Of a stretch of DNA of 19,140 nucleotides, positions 12,016 to 19,140 are shown in pieces (position 1 is the first letter of the stretch; every line of letters begins with the position of its first letter). A program made the translations under genes and the position numbers. This stretch comes from Hyphomicrobium sp. (GTDB taxonomy: Bacteria > Pseudomonadota > Alphaproteobacteria > Rhizobiales > Hyphomicrobiaceae). The notes beneath the pieces are model-generated. The model was not told where the DNA came from. It did not search any database and saw nothing but the letters and a program-made list of their open reading frames with translations. The stretch lies in NCBI GenBank assembly GCA_030609245.1, contig JAUWCP010000022.1:1-19140 (forward strand), given 5' to 3'.

Positions 12016-13098
12016 ATGAGCACAAAGGCGCCAAGCTCCGATTTGAAGAAACTCGAAGCCGAGCTGTTGCGGGATATCGCCGGTGCCGGCGACCTTGCGT
12101 GCCTTGAAGCCGTGCGCGTCGCGGCACTTGGTAAGAAGGGGCGCGTATCTGAGCAGATGGCCAAGCTCGGCGGCATGGCGCCCGAGGAGCGCAAGGCCTT
12201 CGGGCAAGAGGTCAATGAGGTCAAGGGCTGTGTGAGCGAGGCGCTGGAAGCGCGCAAGAATGCGCTTGAGGGCGAGGCGCTCACCGCTCGCCTCGGCTCG
12301 GAGCGCGCTGACGTTACGCTTCCCGTTCGGTTGGGCCCCGTTGGCGATGGCCGCATCCACCCTGTCAGCCAAGTGTTTGATGAGTGCGTCGAGATTTTCG
12401 CCGACATGGGGTTTGCGGTGGCCGAAGGTCCCGACATCGAGACCGACGATCTAAACTTCACCAAGCTGAATATTCCCGACGAGCATCCAGCGCGCCAGGA
12501 GCACGACACATTCTATTTCCGCCCGAAGGCGGACGGCTCACGGCTGCTGCTACGCACGCACACGAGCCCAGTGCAGATCCGCACAATGGAAGTGCAAAAG
12601 CCGCCGATACGCATCATCGCTCCAGGCCGCGTCTACCGCTGCGACAGCGACCAGACGCACACGCCGATGTTCCATCAGATCGAGGCGCTCGTGATCGATG
12701 AGTCGACCCATTTTGGCCATCTGAAGTGGGTGCTTGAGGAATTCTGCAAAGCCTTTTTCGAGGTGGACGAGGTGAAGATGCGATTCCGCGCCTCGCACTT
12801 TCCCTTCACCGAACCGTCCGCCGAGGTCGACATCGGCGCTGAGGCGATCGGCAAACCGGGCGAATGGTTGGAGATTCTGGGGTGCGGCATGGTGCATCCC
12901 AACGTTTTGGCGAACTGCGGCCTCGATCCAGAGCGCTATCAGGGCTTTGCCTTCGGCGTGGGTCTCGACCGCATGGCCATGCTGAAATACGGCATCCCCG
13001 ATTTGCGGGCGTTCTTCTCAGCTGATCTGCGCTGGTTACGCCACTACGGTTTTTCGGTGCTCGACGTTCCCACACTCGCCGGCGGACTGTCGTCATGA
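12016..13098 (+). CDS. pheS: Phenylalanine–tRNA ligase alpha subunit
   Basis: This is the catalytic subunit of the (αβ)2 class II phenylalanyl-tRNA synthetase. The protein has 360 residues. An N-terminal coiled-coil tRNA-binding arm (about 1–90) precedes the class II catalytic domain. Visible motifs are HPVSQVFDECVEIFADMGF (motif 1 region), HTSPVQIRTM, GRVYRCDSDQTHTPMFHQIEALVID (motif 2) and GFAFGVGLDRMAMLKYGIPDLR (motif 3). The start ATG 12016 gives the normal length but has only a weak Shine–Dalgarno. The stop codon overlaps the pheT start (ATGA), coupling synthesis of the two subunits in the usual 1:1 ratio. Confidence 0.97.
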   Translation: MSTKAPSSDLKKLEAELLRDIAGAGDLACLEAVRVAALGKKGRVSEQMAKLGGMAPEERKAFGQEVNEVKGCVSEALEARKNALEGEALTARLGSERADVTLPVRLGPVGDGRIHPVSQVFDECVEIFADMGFAVAEGPDIETDDLNFTKLNIPDEHPARQEHDTFYFRPKADGSRLLLRTHTSPVQIRTMEVQKPPIRIIAPGRVYRCDSDQTHTPMFHQIEALVIDESTHFGHLKWVLEEFCKAFFEVDEVKMRFRASHFPFTEPSAEVDIGAEAIGKPGEWLEILGCGMVHPNVLANCGLDPERYQGFAFGVGLDRMAMLKYGIPDLRAFFSADLRWLRHYGFSVLDVPTLAGGLSS

Positions 13099-15527
13099 AA
13101 TTCACGCTGAGTTGGCTGAAAGACCATCTGGACACGAAGGCCTCGCTCGATGAGATCGCAGCGAAGCTGTCGGCGATCGGGCTTGAGGTCGAGAGCATCG
13201 AAGACCCTGCGGCCAAGCTTGGCGCGTTTACGATCGCGCGCGTACTGGAAGCTAAGCCCCACCCCAATGCGGATCGCCTTAAGGTCGTTCAAGTCGAGAC
13301 GGCCAAGGGCAAGTCACCGGTCGAGGTTGTGTGCGGCGCGCCCAACGCCAAGGCTGGAATGGTCGGCGTTTTCGCCCCGCTTGGCACCTTCGTTCCCGGA
13401 ACCGGCATCACGCTGGAAAAGCGGCCTGTGCGTGGTGTCGTCTCTAACGGCATGCTCGTCTCAGAGCGTGAGCTGGAGCTGTCGGATGAGCACGAGGGCA
13501 TTATCGAGTTAGCGCCGGAGATGAGCGATCATGTGGGTGAGCGCTACATCGACGTTATGGGTCTTGCCGATCCCGTTATCGAAGTGGGGCTGACACCCAA
13601 TCGTCCCGATTGCACGGGCGTGCGCGGCATCGCGCGCGATCTCGCCGCAGCCGGCATGGGCAAGCTCAAACCAGAACGGAAAATTGGTAAGGTGGAGGGC
13701 ACGTACGATTGCCCAATTCCCATCAAGCTTGAGTTCACGAAAGAAACAGCCGACGCGTGTCCCGTCTTCGCGGGGCGTTATGTGCGCGGCGTCAAGAACG
13801 GTCCCTCTCCAGCCTGGATGCAGAACCGCTTGCGTGCCGTTGGTCTGCGTCCGATCAATGCGTTGGTCGATGTGACGAACTACATCAGTCAGGATCGTGG
13901 CCGGCCGCTGCACGTTTACGATGCCGACAAGTTGCAAGGTACTGTGCACGCGCGGCTCGGCAAGCCGGGCGAAACGTTTCTCGGTCTCGACGGCAAGGAC
14001 TATGAGGTCGATGACACGATGTGCGTGATCGCCGACGACAATGGACCGCTTGGGTTTGGCGGCGTCATTGGCGGTGAGGACACCGGCTCGACAGATGAAA
14101 CAACAAACGTACTCATCGAGTGCGCTTATTTCGATCCGCTGCGCACCGCTGCGACGGGTCGCAAAACGGGCCTCGTGACGGATGCGCGCTACCGCTTCGA
14201 GCGCGGTGTCGATCCGGCCTCCGTCGAGCCAGGGCTGGATCTAGCCACCGATATGATCGTGACGTTGACCGGCGGGCAGCCCTCCAAGGCGAAGGTTGCT
14301 GGCAGGGCACCTGTGAAAAAGCGCGTCATCGGCTTCGATTTTGACCGCGTCGCAAAGCTGACAGGACTGAAGCTCAAGGACACTGAGATCAAGGGTATCC
14401 TGGAACGGCTGGGCTGCACGCTCGAGGCCAAGGGCAAAACGGTCAAAGTGACGGTACCGACGTGGCGGCCGGACGTTCATGGATCTGCCGATCTCGTTGA
14501 GGAAGTCGTGCGCATCGCCGGTCTCGACCGCGTGCCCTCAACGCCGCTGCCGCGCACCTTCGGCATCGCGCGCGCAGTTCTGACTGAACGCCAGCGTCGC
14601 GCTCGGCGCGCGCGACGCATGCTTGGCGCCCGCGGGCTTGTCGAAGCGATCACCTGGTCATTCGTTCGTCGTAGCGACGCGCAACTCTTCGGCGGCGGCG
14701 CGGACGCGCTAGAACTCGATAATCCGATCTCAAGCGAGATGTCGTCCATGCGCCCCAGCCTGCTGCCGGGACTGCTCACTGCGGTGCAACGCAATCGCAA
14801 CCGCGGTTTTGCAGATGCGGCGCTCTTCGAGCTGGGGCAAGCCTATCGCGGCGACAGTCCGGAGGATCAGTATCTTGCCGCTTCCGGCGTGCGTTCTGGC
14901 ACCGCAAAGCTTATGGGCAGCGGGCGCCATTGGGATGGCGCGGCAGGCGAGGTGGATGTTTTCGACGTCAAAGCGGATGTGTTCGCTGTCATTGCAGCGC
15001 TGGGCTTAGATCCCAACAAGGCACAGATCACACGCGATGCGCCCGCCTGGTTCCACCCAGGACGTTCGGGGACGCTGCGACTGGGCCCCAAGGTTGTGCT
15101 GGCTCACTTCGGTGAGTTTCATCCTGAGACGCTAAGGACGCTCGACGTGGCCCCGCCAGCCGTCGGCTTTGAGATATTTCTCGACGCGCTACCGCCTGAG
15201 AAGCGCAAGAGTCGCGCTAAGGCACCGCTCGACGCTGCTGATCTGCTGCCAGTGCGGCGCGACTTCGCCTTTGTGTTGGATCGGTCCGTTGCGGCGGGGG
15301 ATGTGATGCGCGCCGCGGCCGGCGCCGACAGGGCGCTCATCCAGGATGTTTCCGTGTTCGACGTATTTGCCGGTGGCAGTCTTGCTGAGGAAGGCAAGAA
15401 ATCGCTTGCGATCGAGGTAACGCTACAGCCGACCGTTGAGACGCTAACGGACAATGACATCGATGCGGTTGCGCAGAAGGTGATTGCCGCAGTGAAGAAA
15501 GCGACCGGCGGTGAGATCCGCAGCTGA
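13095..15527 (+). CDS. pheT: Phenylalanine–tRNA ligase beta subunit
   Basis: This is the 810-residue partner of PheS, responsible for editing and tRNA recognition. Domains in order are: B1 with the N-terminal MKFTLSWLKDHLD; an EMAP/OB-type tRNA-binding domain (about 40–150, with HPNADRLKV); the B3/B4 editing region (about 210–380, with RPINALVDVTNYI and GFGGVIGGEDTGSTDET); the B5 DNA-binding-like domain (about 405–475); a catalytic-like core; and a C-terminal FDX-ACB anticodon-binding domain (about 715–808, LLPVRRDFAFVLDRSV and TLQPTVETLTDNDIDAVAQKVIAAV). The start overlaps the pheS stop. The ORF is full length with no frameshift. Confidence 0.97.
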   Translation: MKFTLSWLKDHLDTKASLDEIAAKLSAIGLEVESIEDPAAKLGAFTIARVLEAKPHPNADRLKVVQVETAKGKSPVEVVCGAPNAKAGMVGVFAPLGTFVPGTGITLEKRPVRGVVSNGMLVSERELELSDEHEGIIELAPEMSDHVGERYIDVMGLADPVIEVGLTPNRPDCTGVRGIARDLAAAGMGKLKPERKIGKVEGTYDCPIPIKLEFTKETADACPVFAGRYVRGVKNGPSPAWMQNRLRAVGLRPINALVDVTNYISQDRGRPLHVYDADKLQGTVHARLGKPGETFLGLDGKDYEVDDTMCVIADDNGPLGFGGVIGGEDTGSTDETTNVLIECAYFDPLRTAATGRKTGLVTDARYRFERGVDPASVEPGLDLATDMIVTLTGGQPSKAKVAGRAPVKKRVIGFDFDRVAKLTGLKLKDTEIKGILERLGCTLEAKGKTVKVTVPTWRPDVHGSADLVEEVVRIAGLDRVPSTPLPRTFGIARAVLTERQRRARRARRMLGARGLVEAITWSFVRRSDAQLFGGGADALELDNPISSEMSSMRPSLLPGLLTAVQRNRNRGFADAALFELGQAYRGDSPEDQYLAASGVRSGTAKLMGSGRHWDGAAGEVDVFDVKADVFAVIAALGLDPNKAQITRDAPAWFHPGRSGTLRLGPKVVLAHFGEFHPETLRTLDVAPPAVGFEIFLDALPPEKRKSRAKAPLDAADLLPVRRDFAFVLDRSVAAGDVMRAAAGADRALIQDVSVFDVFAGGSLAEEGKKSLAIEVTLQPTVETLTDNDIDAVAQKVIAAVKKATGGEIRS

Positions 15528-15628
15528 CACGGGAGCGTCTTACGTGGCCAGTAACAGTCTGAGGCCTCGCCGTTCTTGTATCCTTGCGTTATTCTGATCA
15601 ACCCGCCGAAATAATGGAGCACCCATCT

Positions 15629-15766
15629 ATGTTGGAGTCCCGAAAGTTTATCGTCGTTGGCTTCGTCGTGTGTCTGCTTGGGATCCTTGCCTATGTCTTT
15701 GTGTTCGCGGATGCTCCATTCGTTGATCAGCCAGTCGAGATCGAGGCGACGCCTGCCCAGCCGTAG
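15629..15766 (+). CDS. Small single-pass membrane protein, hypothetical
   Basis: This is a 45-residue protein, MLESRKFIVVGFVVCLLG and onward, with a single transmembrane helix at about residues 8–27. A short basic N-terminus and an acidic tail (DAPFVDQPVEIEATPAQP) suggest N-in/C-out topology. ATG 15629 has GGAG (15616–15619) 9 nt upstream; an in-frame ATG at 15614 and a TTG at 15584 have no ribosome-binding site. It lies between pheT and the NADH dehydrogenase gene and is followed by possible terminators. No family is recognised. Confidence 0.55.
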   Translation: MLESRKFIVVGFVVCLLGILAYVFVFADAPFVDQPVEIEATPAQP

Positions 15767-15784
15767 CAACCGTTGGTGGCGCCT

Positions 15785-15811
15785 GCGCGTTTCACGCCGC
15801 CCGCGCTTTTT
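15785..15811 (+). terminator. Candidate intrinsic terminator after the small membrane-protein gene
   Basis: GCGCG (15785–15789) pairs with CGCGC (15802–15806) around a 12-nt loop and is followed by TTTTT (15807–15811). A second short stem, AAGCG/CGCTT (15839–15854), with a run of five T ending at 15857, lies just downstream. Both stems are short, so termination is plausible rather than certain. Confidence 0.4.
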
Positions 15812-15889
15812 CGCTCTGCTTCCGCGCCACGTTTCGGGAAGCGCCCGACCGCTTTTTGGCAACAGTGCAAAGGTTCAGAAGGCTTCTAG

Positions 15890-17263
15890 ATGAACGAGAC
15901 GAAAACGAAGACTGCTCCGGCTGAAAAGACCGTGCTCCCTGTGGGGCCTGAGAGTGACCTGCATCACATCATCATCGTCGGCGGCGGTGCGGGTGGTCTG
16001 GAGCTTGCAACGCGGCTTGGCGACAACCTCGGCAAACGCGGTAAGGCAAGGATTTCCCTTATCGAGAAGGCGCGTACGCACATCTGGAAGCCGCTCTTGC
16101 ACGAGATCGCCGCCGGCAGCATGGACGTCGGCCAGCATGAGGTCGCCTACCAGGCGCAAGGCTACTGGCACGGGTTTCAGTTCCGCTATGGAGAGATGAC
16201 GGGCATCGACCGCAAGAAGCAGCTGGTTTATCTCGCGGCCACCTACGACGAGGACGGGCGCGAGATTACGCCAGTGAGATCCTTCAAGTATGACACGCTT
16301 GTTATCGCCATTGGCTGTGTCGGCAATGCATTCAACACGCCCGGCGTTAAGGAGCATGCCATCATGCTCGACACGCCTGAGCAGGCCGAACGATTCAACC
16401 GGCGGCTGATCAACGCTTGCGTGCGCGCGTTTGCGCAAGACGAGCCTGTGCGGCCTGGCCAATTGCACGTGGCGATCATCGGGGCCGGCGCCACCGGCAC
16501 GGAGCTTTCCGCGGAGCTGCATCACACGGCGCGCGGTGTAGTTGCGTTCGGGCTCGACAAGATCGACCCGGAGAACGACATCAAGATCACGCTGGTGGAG
16601 GCGGCAGACCGTATTCTGCCCGCATTGCCTGAGCGCATATCAGAAGCGGTGGCCACGATACTGCGCGGCCTCAAGGTCGACATCAAAACCGGTTCACGAG
16701 TGACCGGGGTGACGGCGAAAGGCGTCAAGCTCGAGAACGGCGACTTTATCCCTTCAAAGCTCGTCGTGTGGGCGGCCGGTGTCAAAGGGCCCGACGTGCT
16801 GGCTAAGCTCGACGGTTTGGAAGTGAGCCGCTCCAATCAGCTTGTCGTCACGGAGACGCTGCAAACGACGCGCGATCCCAACATTTTTGCGATCGGCGAC
16901 TCCGCTTACCTTGTTCCAGAAGGTGCCGATGCGCCGATCCCGCCGCGCGCGCAGGCGGCCCATCAGGAGGCATCACATCTTTACACCGAGCTGCAGCGCC
17001 GCTTGCACGGAGAGCCGATGAACCCGTTTCGTTATCGCGACTTCGGCTCGCTTGTTTCGCTTGGCGATTATTCGACGGTCGGCAGCCTGATGGGCTTCAT
17101 CGTTGGCAAGAGCATGTTTATCGAAGGGCTGTTTGCCCGCGTGATGTACCGCTCGCTCTATAAGATGCACGAGATGGCATTGCACGGGCCGCTCAAGGTG
17201 ACGCTTGACACGTTCGCGCGCCTTTTGACCCGGCGCACCGAGCCGGAAGTCAAGCTGCACTGA
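15890..17263 (+). CDS. ndh: Type II NADH:quinone oxidoreductase (NDH-2 family flavoprotein)
   Basis: NDH-2 is a peripheral membrane FAD enzyme that oxidises NADH and reduces quinone without pumping protons. The 457-residue protein has an FAD-binding GGGAGGLELA (31–40) and an NADH-binding GAGATGTELSAEL (198–210). It also has the FAD-contacting IFAIGDSA (332–339) and the AQAAHQ motif (354–359), matching the AQxAxQ quinone-site signature of NDH-2. A hydrophobic/basic C-terminus (LMGFIVGKSMFIEGLFARVMYRSLYKMHEMALHG) fits the usual membrane-attachment region. The start gives a 24-residue extension before the first β-strand, slightly long for the family. It converges on the lytic transglycosylase gene with a 25-bp gap. 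Confidence 0.92.
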   Translation: MNETKTKTAPAEKTVLPVGPESDLHHIIIVGGGAGGLELATRLGDNLGKRGKARISLIEKARTHIWKPLLHEIAAGSMDVGQHEVAYQAQGYWHGFQFRYGEMTGIDRKKQLVYLAATYDEDGREITPVRSFKYDTLVIAIGCVGNAFNTPGVKEHAIMLDTPEQAERFNRRLINACVRAFAQDEPVRPGQLHVAIIGAGATGTELSAELHHTARGVVAFGLDKIDPENDIKITLVEAADRILPALPERISEAVATILRGLKVDIKTGSRVTGVTAKGVKLENGDFIPSKLVVWAAGVKGPDVLAKLDGLEVSRSNQLVVTETLQTTRDPNIFAIGDSAYLVPEGADAPIPPRAQAAHQEASHLYTELQRRLHGEPMNPFRYRDFGSLVSLGDYSTVGSLMGFIVGKSMFIEGLFARVMYRSLYKMHEMALHGPLKVTLDTFARLLTRRTEPEVKLH

Positions 17264-17288
17264 GGACAGTGCCGGGTCTCCGCGCCAC

Positions 17289-18746
17289 TCACCTGCCGCG
17301 TCGCAACGCGGCGAGCAGCCGAGGCGTGGGATAGGAGTCGGCTGGCATCCCGAGCTTCATCTGCATGTCTTTGACGGCCGCCCGTGTTTTTGCGCCGACC
17401 AAGCCATCGATCTTACCGACATCGTAGCCGCGCCTCACCAGCTGCCGCTGTAGCTCTTTGGTCTGGCCGCCGTCGAGGACGGGAATTCTACCGCGGCCAC
17501 GGCTCATGGGCGGTGCGCCATCGATGCGGGTGGCAAGATAGGCCGCTGTTGTTGCGTAGTTGAGCGATTGGTTCCATTCCAGATAGATGTCGAAGTTCTG
17601 GTAGGCGAGGAAGGCTGGCCCGCTGCGTCCCATGGGAAGCAGCAATGAGGCCTGCATGTTATCTTTGGGCAGCGGCTTCCCATTGACGCGCTTGATGCCC
17701 CATGCGGCCCACTGGGAGCGGGGATGCTTGATAGCGAGATCAGCCTCCTTCCAGGGGAGCTCGCCCGTTATGCGTACCTCTTCCAGCCACGGTTCGCCTG
17801 CACGCCAGCCTAGGTTTTTCATGTAGTTGGCGGTGGAGCCGATAACGTCGGCATCGTTGCGGAACAGGTCAATTCTTCCAGAGCCGTCGAAGTCGATGGC
17901 ATAATCCAAATAGCGCGTTGGCAGGAATTGCGTCTGTCCGATCTCACCCGCCCAGGATCCGATCATCTGTGAAGGGCGCATGTCGCCACGATCGATAATT
18001 TGCAGCGCGGCCTTCAATTCTTCTTGGAACATTTCTCCGCGGCGGCAGTCATAGGCCAGTGTGACGAGCGCTGGCAGGATCGGGAAGTTGCCCATGCCGG
18101 CGCCAAAATCGCTTTCCAGTGCCCAGAAGCCGGTGATAACCGAAGGCGGTACGCCGTACTGACGCTTTGCGCGATCGAAGACAGCCTTCCTTTGCTTGAT
18201 CTTGCGCCGGCTGCTCAGCACGCGATTCTTCGTGGCGAGCTTGCCTTGGAAGGAGAGGAAGGTCTGTGCGAAGAATCCCTGTCGCCGGTCGCGCGCGATC
18301 ACTTTGCGATTGAGCGTCATGCCGCGGAGCGCCGCGTTGATCGTGCGCGGGCTAATCCCTTCGGCCGCAGCTTGCTTCTTGAAGCCGGCAAGCCACGTTG
18401 AGAATCGCGTGGTGTTGCGGCAGTTGTTCTTCGCTGGCGGGTGCTTGGCCCGGCGTACCGACTTAGGCGCTATCGCAGTCGCCGCGGTCGTTGTTTGTGG
18501 GGGCGGCACGGTGGTAGGCGCTTCCTGCGCAGGCGGGGCAGCAGCCGGTGCTGCCTGTGTCTCCGGGGTGAACTCGGGCTCCTCGGCGGGCGCAGGCGCG
18601 GGCGTGCGCCTGCGTGGCTTACGCACAGGCGGCTTTGGCTTGAACGCCGGTGACATTTCGATGCCACCGGCCATTACGGGGGCGGGGGCTGCCGTACCGG
18701 TGATCAGAATCGCGACGAGTGCCGCGCAGACTCTCAAGACGTGCAT
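17289..18746 (-). CDS. Secreted lytic murein transglycosylase, MltB-type (SLT_2) with peptidoglycan-binding domain
   Basis: This periplasmic enzyme cleaves the MurNAc–GlcNAc bond of peptidoglycan to form 1,6-anhydro ends. From ATG 18746 it has 485 residues. A signal peptide (MHVLRVCAALVAILITGTAAPAPVMA, residues 1–26) is followed by a Pro/Ala/Lys-rich linker to about residue 105. The SLT_2 catalytic domain follows, with the catalytic glutamate E211 in GFWALESDFGAGMGNFP and the family stretch MIGSWAGEIGQTQFLPTRYLDYAIDFDGSGRIDL. A C-terminal PG_binding_1 domain occupies about 418–480 (LQRQLVRRGYDVGKIDGLVGAKTRAAV). AAGGA lies 6 nt before ATG 18746; ATGs at 18752 and 18791 are in frame but worse placed. 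The binding domain is common in alphaproteobacterial members. Confidence 0.93.
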   Translation of the reverse strand: MHVLRVCAALVAILITGTAAPAPVMAGGIEMSPAFKPKPPVRKPRRRTPAPAPAEEPEFTPETQAAPAAAPPAQEAPTTVPPPQTTTAATAIAPKSVRRAKHPPAKNNCRNTTRFSTWLAGFKKQAAAEGISPRTINAALRGMTLNRKVIARDRRQGFFAQTFLSFQGKLATKNRVLSSRRKIKQRKAVFDRAKRQYGVPPSVITGFWALESDFGAGMGNFPILPALVTLAYDCRRGEMFQEELKAALQIIDRGDMRPSQMIGSWAGEIGQTQFLPTRYLDYAIDFDGSGRIDLFRNDADVIGSTANYMKNLGWRAGEPWLEEVRITGELPWKEADLAIKHPRSQWAAWGIKRVNGKPLPKDNMQASLLLPMGRSGPAFLAYQNFDIYLEWNQSLNYATTAAYLATRIDGAPPMSRGRGRIPVLDGGQTKELQRQLVRRGYDVGKIDGLVGAKTRAAVKDMQMKLGMPADSYPTPRLLAALRRGR

Positions 18747-18851
18747 CGCCATTCCTTCAGCTTTCTTTAGGGTCTGGAGGTGGGCACTCATGCCCGCGGA
18801 TGTGGCCGCGTCAAGACGGCGGCATCAAGATGGGCGGCAAAGATACACAGC

Positions 18852-19040
18852 TTAAGCGTTGCCGATCAGGATTCCGGCACCAAAGACGATAAGCCCACCC
18901 ACCACGATCTCAAATGCGGCACGCAGAAACTTAGTATCCATGTAGCGGGACCGAATCCAGGCAATGACCCACAGCTCGATCAGCACGATTACGATGGAAA
19001 GCGTCGTGGCAACGCGGAAGTCGTCAATTAAGTAGGGCAG
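18852..19040 (-). pseudogene. mbfA: 3' end of an MbfA-like rubrerythrin–VIT1 iron transporter (truncated at the junction)
   Basis: About 62 C-terminal codons end with the TAA at 18854–18852. They read LPYLIDDFRVATTLSIVIVLIELW, then AWIRSRYMDTKFLRAAFEIVVGGLIVFGAGILIGNA. These are the last two transmembrane helices and the RxRYMDT loop typical of MbfA, the membrane-bound ferritin-like iron exporter of Rhizobiales. In that group it is usually under Irr/RirA control. The frame is lost upstream: a TAG at 19046–19044 closes it just after the point where base composition changes. The ferritin-like domain and most of the VIT1 domain are therefore missing. The gene may be intact in the genome and cut only by an assembly join, so 'pseudogene' here means broken as seen. 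The identification rests on a short stretch. Confidence 0.7.
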
Positions 19041-19140
19041 CTGCTATCCCCTCTTTAATAGCCCAGTTAACAGCATCTATTAAATCATCATGCATCTTCC
19101 TTCCCCATTCCCGATCTCCAGCATTAAGAAATTTCTTACC
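19041..19140 (-). CDS. Fragment of an S9 (prolyl oligopeptidase family) peptidase, AT-rich, abutting the MbfA fragment
   Basis: Reading from the right edge, the minus strand encodes GKKFLNAGDREWGRKMHD, then DLIDAVNWAIKEGIA. This matches the conserved region just before the GGSYGGYA nucleophile motif of S9 dipeptidyl/acylaminoacyl peptidases. There EGIAD normally leads into the nucleophile strand. Here the match stops after GIA, and the frame runs AALLN then TGA (19026–19024) inside MbfA sequence. GC content is near 40% by eye, against clearly higher in the rest of the window. Codons such as TTA, AAA and ATA, rare elsewhere, are used. It appears to come from a different genome or an incoming element. 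Confidence 0.65.

Noticed and set aside
15119..15862. 247-codon minus-strand frame over the pheT 3' end and the small membrane-protein gene
   Set aside because: It is a shadow of pheT over most of its length. No domain or ribosome-binding site is visible.
18852..19140. A natural S9 peptidase–MbfA fusion protein
   Set aside because: The two frames differ, each has a stop codon just beyond the junction, and base composition changes sharply at the same point.

Overview
The window reads as chromosomal DNA of an alphaproteobacterium, most likely Hyphomicrobiales. The evidence is high GC with strong G/C third-position bias, a single-domain CpdR-like response regulator beside hpt, an infC–rpmI–rplT–pheS–pheT cluster, and the C-terminus of an MbfA-type (rubrerythrin–VIT1) iron transporter. 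The genus is not decided by anything I can see. Most genes are housekeeping genes on both strands. No CRISPR array, rRNA, tRNA, prophage or insertion sequence is visible.

Layout. Positions 1–668 (minus) hold ftsE with the first five codons of ftsX, cell-division ABC components. A 214-bp divergent gap follows and contains three consecutive inverted repeats. Then come hpt (purine salvage) and a receiver-only response regulator on the plus strand. A molybdenum-cofactor group lies on the minus strand: moaA, then mobA–mobB. A small putative membrane-protein gene sits between moaA and mobB on the plus strand. Positions 4619–8217 encode a TRAP transporter of the large-subunit type. Its Tat-exported binding protein is on the plus strand and converges on a dctQ–dctM pair on the minus strand.

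Positions 8392–9906 encode an ApbC/Mrp iron–sulfur cluster carrier fused to a C-terminal DUF971 domain, the architecture of plant HCF101. After it comes the translation cluster: infC (with a probable AUC start codon), a secreted Cys-rich hypothetical gene ending in a strong intrinsic terminator, rpmI, rplT, and translationally coupled pheS–pheT. Next are a 45-residue membrane protein, a type II NADH dehydrogenase, and a convergent secreted MltB-type lytic transglycosylase with a peptidoglycan-binding domain.

The right edge holds about 62 C-terminal codons of the MbfA-like gene. Upstream of them the sequence changes abruptly, near 19036–19044, to AT-richer DNA encoding a fragment of an S9 (prolyl-oligopeptidase family) peptidase. 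That change looks like a chimeric assembly join or a recombination junction.

I found no clear new multi-gene system. The items most worth following up are the triple-hairpin region upstream of hpt, the non-AUG infC start, the HCF101-like fusion, the secreted-protein gene and terminator splitting infC from rpmI, and the junction at the right end. Every non-coding gap is shorter than 300 bp. The longer ones (669–882, 9907–10088, 11103–11319) are described as features or findings.
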